From assembly GCA_027257055.1 (NCBI GenBank), contig JAPVLO010000133.1, positions 7,303,501-7,367,500 on the forward strand: a DNA stretch of 64,000 nt. Reading direction: 5' to 3'. Source of the DNA: Cephalopachus bancanus. Its lineage: Eukaryota; Chordata; Mammalia; Primates; Tarsiidae. Made by a program: the position numbers and the translations under genes. The notes below the pieces were generated by a model that was given only the letters and a program-made list of their open reading frames with translations, was not told the origin of the DNA and ran no database searches. Within the stretch, counting starts at the first letter, position 1, and each line of letters opens with the position of its first letter. Positions 60,507 to 64,000 of the stretch are shown piece by piece.

Positions 60507-60781
60507 GCAGGGCTCGGTGGCTCAGCCTGTAATCCCGTGCCTTTGGGAGGCTGAGGTGAGTGGATTCGAGACCCGCCTGGGCAACTTGGTGAGACCTCAT
60601 CTCTACAATAAATCAAAAAATCAGCCGGGTGTGGTAGCGCATGCCTGTAATTCTGGCTACTTGGAAGGCTGAGGTGGAAGGATCACCGGAGCCCAGCAGG
60701 TCGAGGCTGTGGTGGCTGGGAACGACCACTGCACTACAGTCTGGGTGACAGAGTGAGACTCCAATTCAAAAAAAATAAAAA
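60507..60781 (+). mobile_element. Derived-family Alu with B-box deletion
   Basis: Deletion leaves 'gtggattcgagacccgcc', removing the 5' strand of the T-arm-like hairpin. The right arm is ggctgggaacgacc, so the hairpin is weakened. Target duplication ataaaaat at 60498-60505 and 60782-60789. Confidence 0.9.
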
Positions 60782-60789
60782 ATAAAAAT

Positions 60790-61087
60790 GTATTTTTCTT
60801 ACAATGTGGACTAACCTCAAGCCAACAGCTTTGACACTCAGTCACAGAGACAGTCATCTCTTCTAATCCCAGAAGAAAAACTGTGATGGATTTATGATTC
60901 TTGGTCTCCAACCTAGAGATTTTTAGGGGTAAAGTTGACTATACCAACATTTTTTCCATGATGGGCTGGTTTTAACACCTAACTCCCACATGAGATGCAA
61001 CTCCCCTATAATCAACTTATTTATTTTAGTATATAGCTATTCATTTTTTTCTATATCATTAAGTATACTTTGAGAGCATTTTAAAGA
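60790..61087. other. AT-rich DNA between two L1 5'-end units
   Basis: No supported feature. Confidence 0.35.
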
Positions 61088-61218
61088 GCTGCATTGCATC
61101 CTTTCATATGGATGTGCCATCCACCATGATCAGACATTCGGTTGATTTCCAGTGCTTTGCTCTACACAAAGCCAGGACAGCTGTGGTGCCTGAGAGGTGA
61201 GTTGAGGGTCACTTGATA
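61088..61218 (-). repeat. L1 5'-end unit, copy 2
   Basis: Same orientation as copy 1, 920 bp away. The following GC-rich stretch to about 61700 may be more L1 5' UTR. Confidence 0.8.
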
Positions 61219-61720
61219 TGTTTTGCGTGGGCTTGCTGCTGTGGCAATGTCTCTCTTCTGGGTATGTGTACCACCCTCATGCTGGTGCAATGCAGGGGAA
61301 AGGGAATGATTCACACTGACTAACTAAAGCTTGCCTACCCTGAAGAGAAGGCAACATGTGTTTTTTTAAACGTGCAGCCTCAGCGTGTTTTGCATGGGTT
61401 CCTCGCTGTTACACCAATCAGAAGGTTGGACTGACCAGCAATCACAAGTGTCAGTTCAGAGTGCACTTGCTGTGGCTTTTGGGAGCTACAGGGTTGGAGC
61501 GCCTTCCATCGTCTTGGCGCTGCAGAGAGCCTGGCATTCCCCAAAGCCAGAAGACTTCTGGGAGTTGCCCGCTTGTTCTTCAGACCGGCTCATCTTGCCC
61601 TCCAAGTCTAGGCCGCCTCAGACAGCAGCACTGGGGCCACTCTTGCTGTGTGCATTTGGGTGGAGGGAAAGTCTGAGTCTCACAGTTTGACGAGAGCCCT
61701 TTGCTGGAACTCTCTTTCTG
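61219..61720 (-). mobile_element. Possible L1 5' UTR remnant
   Basis: GC-richer DNA with 'ctaggccgcctcagacagcagcactgggg', which resembles L1 5' UTR wording in reverse. Uncertain. Confidence 0.3.
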
Positions 61721-61779
61721 AAAAAGTCTTTAGGAAAATCAAGGATGTTCCAAGGATGTACTCCTAGTCCAAAGGGTGA

Positions 61780-62030
61780 ACATTTTTTAAGGTTTTTGAT
61801 ACTTGCTAATACATATATGCTAACACATTCCTCTCCAGAAGACTTGTGCCATTTATACTCATATCAACTGTGTATGAGAGTGACCTTCTGGCTAAATCCT
61901 TATCAACGTTATTTTTAAAAGAAACATAGCCATAGATGAGTGAGGCTTTACTTTGCATTTCTTTAATTTCTAAAGGAATTGGACATCTTTGTGCATTTTA
62001 ATGGCCTTTTGTTTTATGTTATTCATGTTT
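61780..62030 (-). mobile_element. Ancient L1M ORF2/3' fragment
   Basis: 'aactgtgtatgagagtgacc..', 'tttgcatttctttaatttctaaaggaattggacatctttgtgcattttaatggccttttg' is old antisense L1 wording. Confidence 0.6.
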
Positions 62031-62640
62031 TTCCCCTCCTTTACCTCCTCTTTTTTTGGGGGAGGCAACCCTATTTTTAAAACTCGGTGTCTAAGTACTC
62101 TTTGCATTTTGAATCTTTAAAGACAAAAATGCTCAAACCATATGAAGTTAGAGTTTTATTTCAAGGCGAAAGAAGTGATAGAGTGTGCGATGGGTGTCTA
62201 GGCAGCAGAGGGCTCAAGTGCAGAGTACTCAGATTAAATTAAGTTTGATTTTATTCAGAATGTTGAGGCTTTGTGTGACATAGCTCACATAGAGACGTTG
62301 CTTCTGGCCTCCCATACCCTGTTTCCTTAAAAATCACCCGACCCAGGGCTCCTGATACCAAGGTGACTGATTCATACCCCATGATGCCATAGTGGGGTGT
62401 CTACTCTGTCTACTCAGTGCCACCAGGTAACAGGCTGCCAAGGGTTTGTGAGGTGTATCAGAATCTGGCTGAGGAATTAGAACAGCAAGTACCATAAAAA
62501 AGCCAAGGAATAGCAAATCCTAACAAACAGACATGCAGAATATGAAGGAACAGTATTAGTGGTGGAGTCGTAGAGGAAAGAGTCAGAAGACTCCCCACCT
62601 CTTGCTCATGAGATCTCTGACGCCACCTAGATAGACTCAG
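62031..62640. other. Unique DNA
   Basis: No supported feature. Confidence 0.4.
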
Positions 62641-62798
62641 GCCTGACGTGTAGTGCATGCCTGTAGTTCCAGCCATTCGGGAGGCGGAGGCAGGAGGATT
62701 GCAGGAGCCCAGGAACTAGAGGCTGCAGTGAGCTGTGATTGCACCACTGCACTCCAGCCCAGGCGACAGAGTGAGACCTTCTCTAAAAAAATAAACAG
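62641..62798 (+). mobile_element. Alu right monomer (FRAM-like)
   Basis: Single arm with the right-arm insert (gaactagaggctgcagtgagctgtgattgcaccactgcactcc) and A-rich tail. No left arm. Confidence 0.8.
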
Positions 62799-62996
62799 AG
62801 AGGCAGTCACATTAGCACTTCAGTTTCAGTAGGCTGTTATCTTGCTTGCTCTGATTTTCTGTGTATGTCTCTGTCACTCAAGCTTACTTGAATGGATCTC
62901 TGTTAATTATACTTAAATAAACCTGAAGACACAAGATGATTCTAAGGTGAAGTACCTAAGATACAGATTAAAAAGTGTCTTAATTACTGCAACTCT

Positions 62997-63488
62997 ATAT
63001 GAAGGGGGACCAAAAAAATGAAATTATCTTTCGGAGGGTGGGCTCCTTCTAGCAGAAGCTTCCCCTGCTAAGTTTATGTTCTGGGAACTCATCAGCAGCA
63101 GTGCACTAGACACCATTATTTTGTGTCTCAATCCCAAATTGTGGCAAACAAGTGACTGATTCTTCCACCATGACAAAACACTTGCCCGTAGTACACTGAG
63201 TGTTCAGCAATTTTTGACCAAAAATGGCATTCCCTCCAGGCCCCACCCTCCCCATTCACCAATCTTGCCTATTTTGCCCATGTGACAGAGGTGAAACAAA
63301 AAACAGTAGAAGCACTAAAAGGCATCAAAATTGATGAGTTCAAAACCTGTTTGAGTAATGGAAAAAGCATCTCAATAGGTATATTGGATCGAACGGAGAG
63401 TACTTTGAAAGTGACTAAAGTTTAAACATGTAAAATAAATACACAATTTTTCATAAATGAATTCTGTTTTGGAGAGGTCCCCTTATAT
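62997..63488 (+). mobile_element. Internally deleted mariner/Tc1 transposon
   Basis: Ends tatatgaagggggacc and ggtccccttatata are inverted repeats next to TA. Inside on the plus strand is the end of a transposase: FFHHDKTLARSTLSVQQFL, then TKNGIPSRPHPPHSP, then KQKTVEALKGIKIDEFKTC. The HHD and the HPPxSP block (usually HPPYSPDLAP) belong to the catalytic region of mariner transposases. The N-terminal half is gone and a stop precedes FFHHD. About 490 bp; dead. Confidence 0.75.
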
Positions 63489-64000
63489 ATCCCAACAGTC
63501 ATTTTTGTAGTCAGTTCTCCTGTTTAACCATTGTAAAATTGTTCAACAGAGAATCCTTGAGCTCATAGCCTTTTATATTGTTGGGCTAGGTGGTAGAGGC
63601 ACAGAGATGAAACAGACAGTCTCTGCCATCTAGAAACACGCAGTTCAATCACACTTTTACACATCGTGTGGTTGTTCATTACTGCAGATGGTCAGATCAA
63701 TGGTGGCCCACCAGTTGCTAGGCAACTTGAAAGATGGGAAATACAGATGAATGCAGCTCCATTCTGATACGAATTCTCTGAAATATTTGTCAAGAACTGT
63801 GAAGGGTCAGGAGTTTCTCTGATTTAAAGCTAAGATGTTAGTCTGCCACAGTGTGATAGATGCTGGTATAAGACATGTGACTTCTGGGCCACAGAGACAA
63901 AGGACTTTCTCACAGCAAGGCGAGACGAGGAGCTTAATGTCGGCTTCAGTCCCCTTCTCCCAGGTCCCGTGGGGCCAGTGTGGAGTCACCCAGGTAGATG
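63489..64000. other. Unique or old-repeat DNA
   Basis: 'gggctaggtggtagaggcacagagatgaaacagacagtctctgccatctagaaac' (about 63583-63640) has the look of an old mammalian repeat, but I cannot name it. No gene signal. Confidence 0.3.

Overview
This is nuclear DNA of a primate, almost all of it non-coding and dense in transposons. The primate call rests on many Alu elements (AluJ-like dimers plus free left and right monomers), L1 elements whose ORF2 tails resemble primate L1, and ancient mammalian MIR, L2, hAT-Charlie and mariner copies. About twenty Alus belong to a derived family I do not associate with monkeys, apes, lemurs or lorises. Its marks are 'GGCTCAGCCTGTAATCC' (CG dinucleotide missing), a 'CTACAATAAATCAAAA' linker, a right arm carrying GTGGCCGGGAGCGGCCAC, and an 'ACTCCAACTCAAAA' end. 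The galago-type tRNA/Alu SINE and the usual lemur Alu ending are absent. I lean towards tarsier; that is inference from memory, not proof.

Layout. 0-7 kb: L2-like DNA, then a run of Alus including one nested in an older one. 7-11 kb: mostly unique sequence with a MIR, an Alu and a possible terminal coding exon at 10470-10601. 11-21 kb: two minus-strand 5'-truncated L1 tails (11.04-12.24 and 20.2-20.9 kb), one keeping a 214-residue ORF2 end; between them lie Alus, a polypurine tract and a GC-rich stretch with a possible first coding exon (17069-17201). 21-26 kb: mostly unique. 26-34 kb: Alus, MIRs, an old minus-strand L1/HAL1-like complex and a third L1 tail split by an Alu. 34-40 kb: AT-rich, with an old L1 and a mariner-like fragment. 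40.35-43.29 kb: a nearly full-length dead hAT-Charlie transposon (Charlie3/MER1 type) split by an Alu. 44.89-45.40 kb: a second hAT fragment. 49.86-50.46 kb: the only real CpG island, which looks either like a cell-cycle type promoter or like an endogenous retroviral LTR. 52.4-60.3 kb: a near full-length dead L1 on the minus strand carrying four Alus. 63.0-63.5 kb: an internally deleted mariner.

No recognisable complete protein-coding gene is present. The window reads as intron or intergenic DNA with at most a few isolated exons. The best non-routine signals are the derived Alu family with two new RNA hairpins (one shaped like a tRNA T-arm on the B box), the exon at 10.47 kb, the CpG island at 50 kb, and several local duplications. 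All coordinates come from reading by eye; repeat boundaries are good to a few bases where target-site duplications are quoted and to tens of bases elsewhere.
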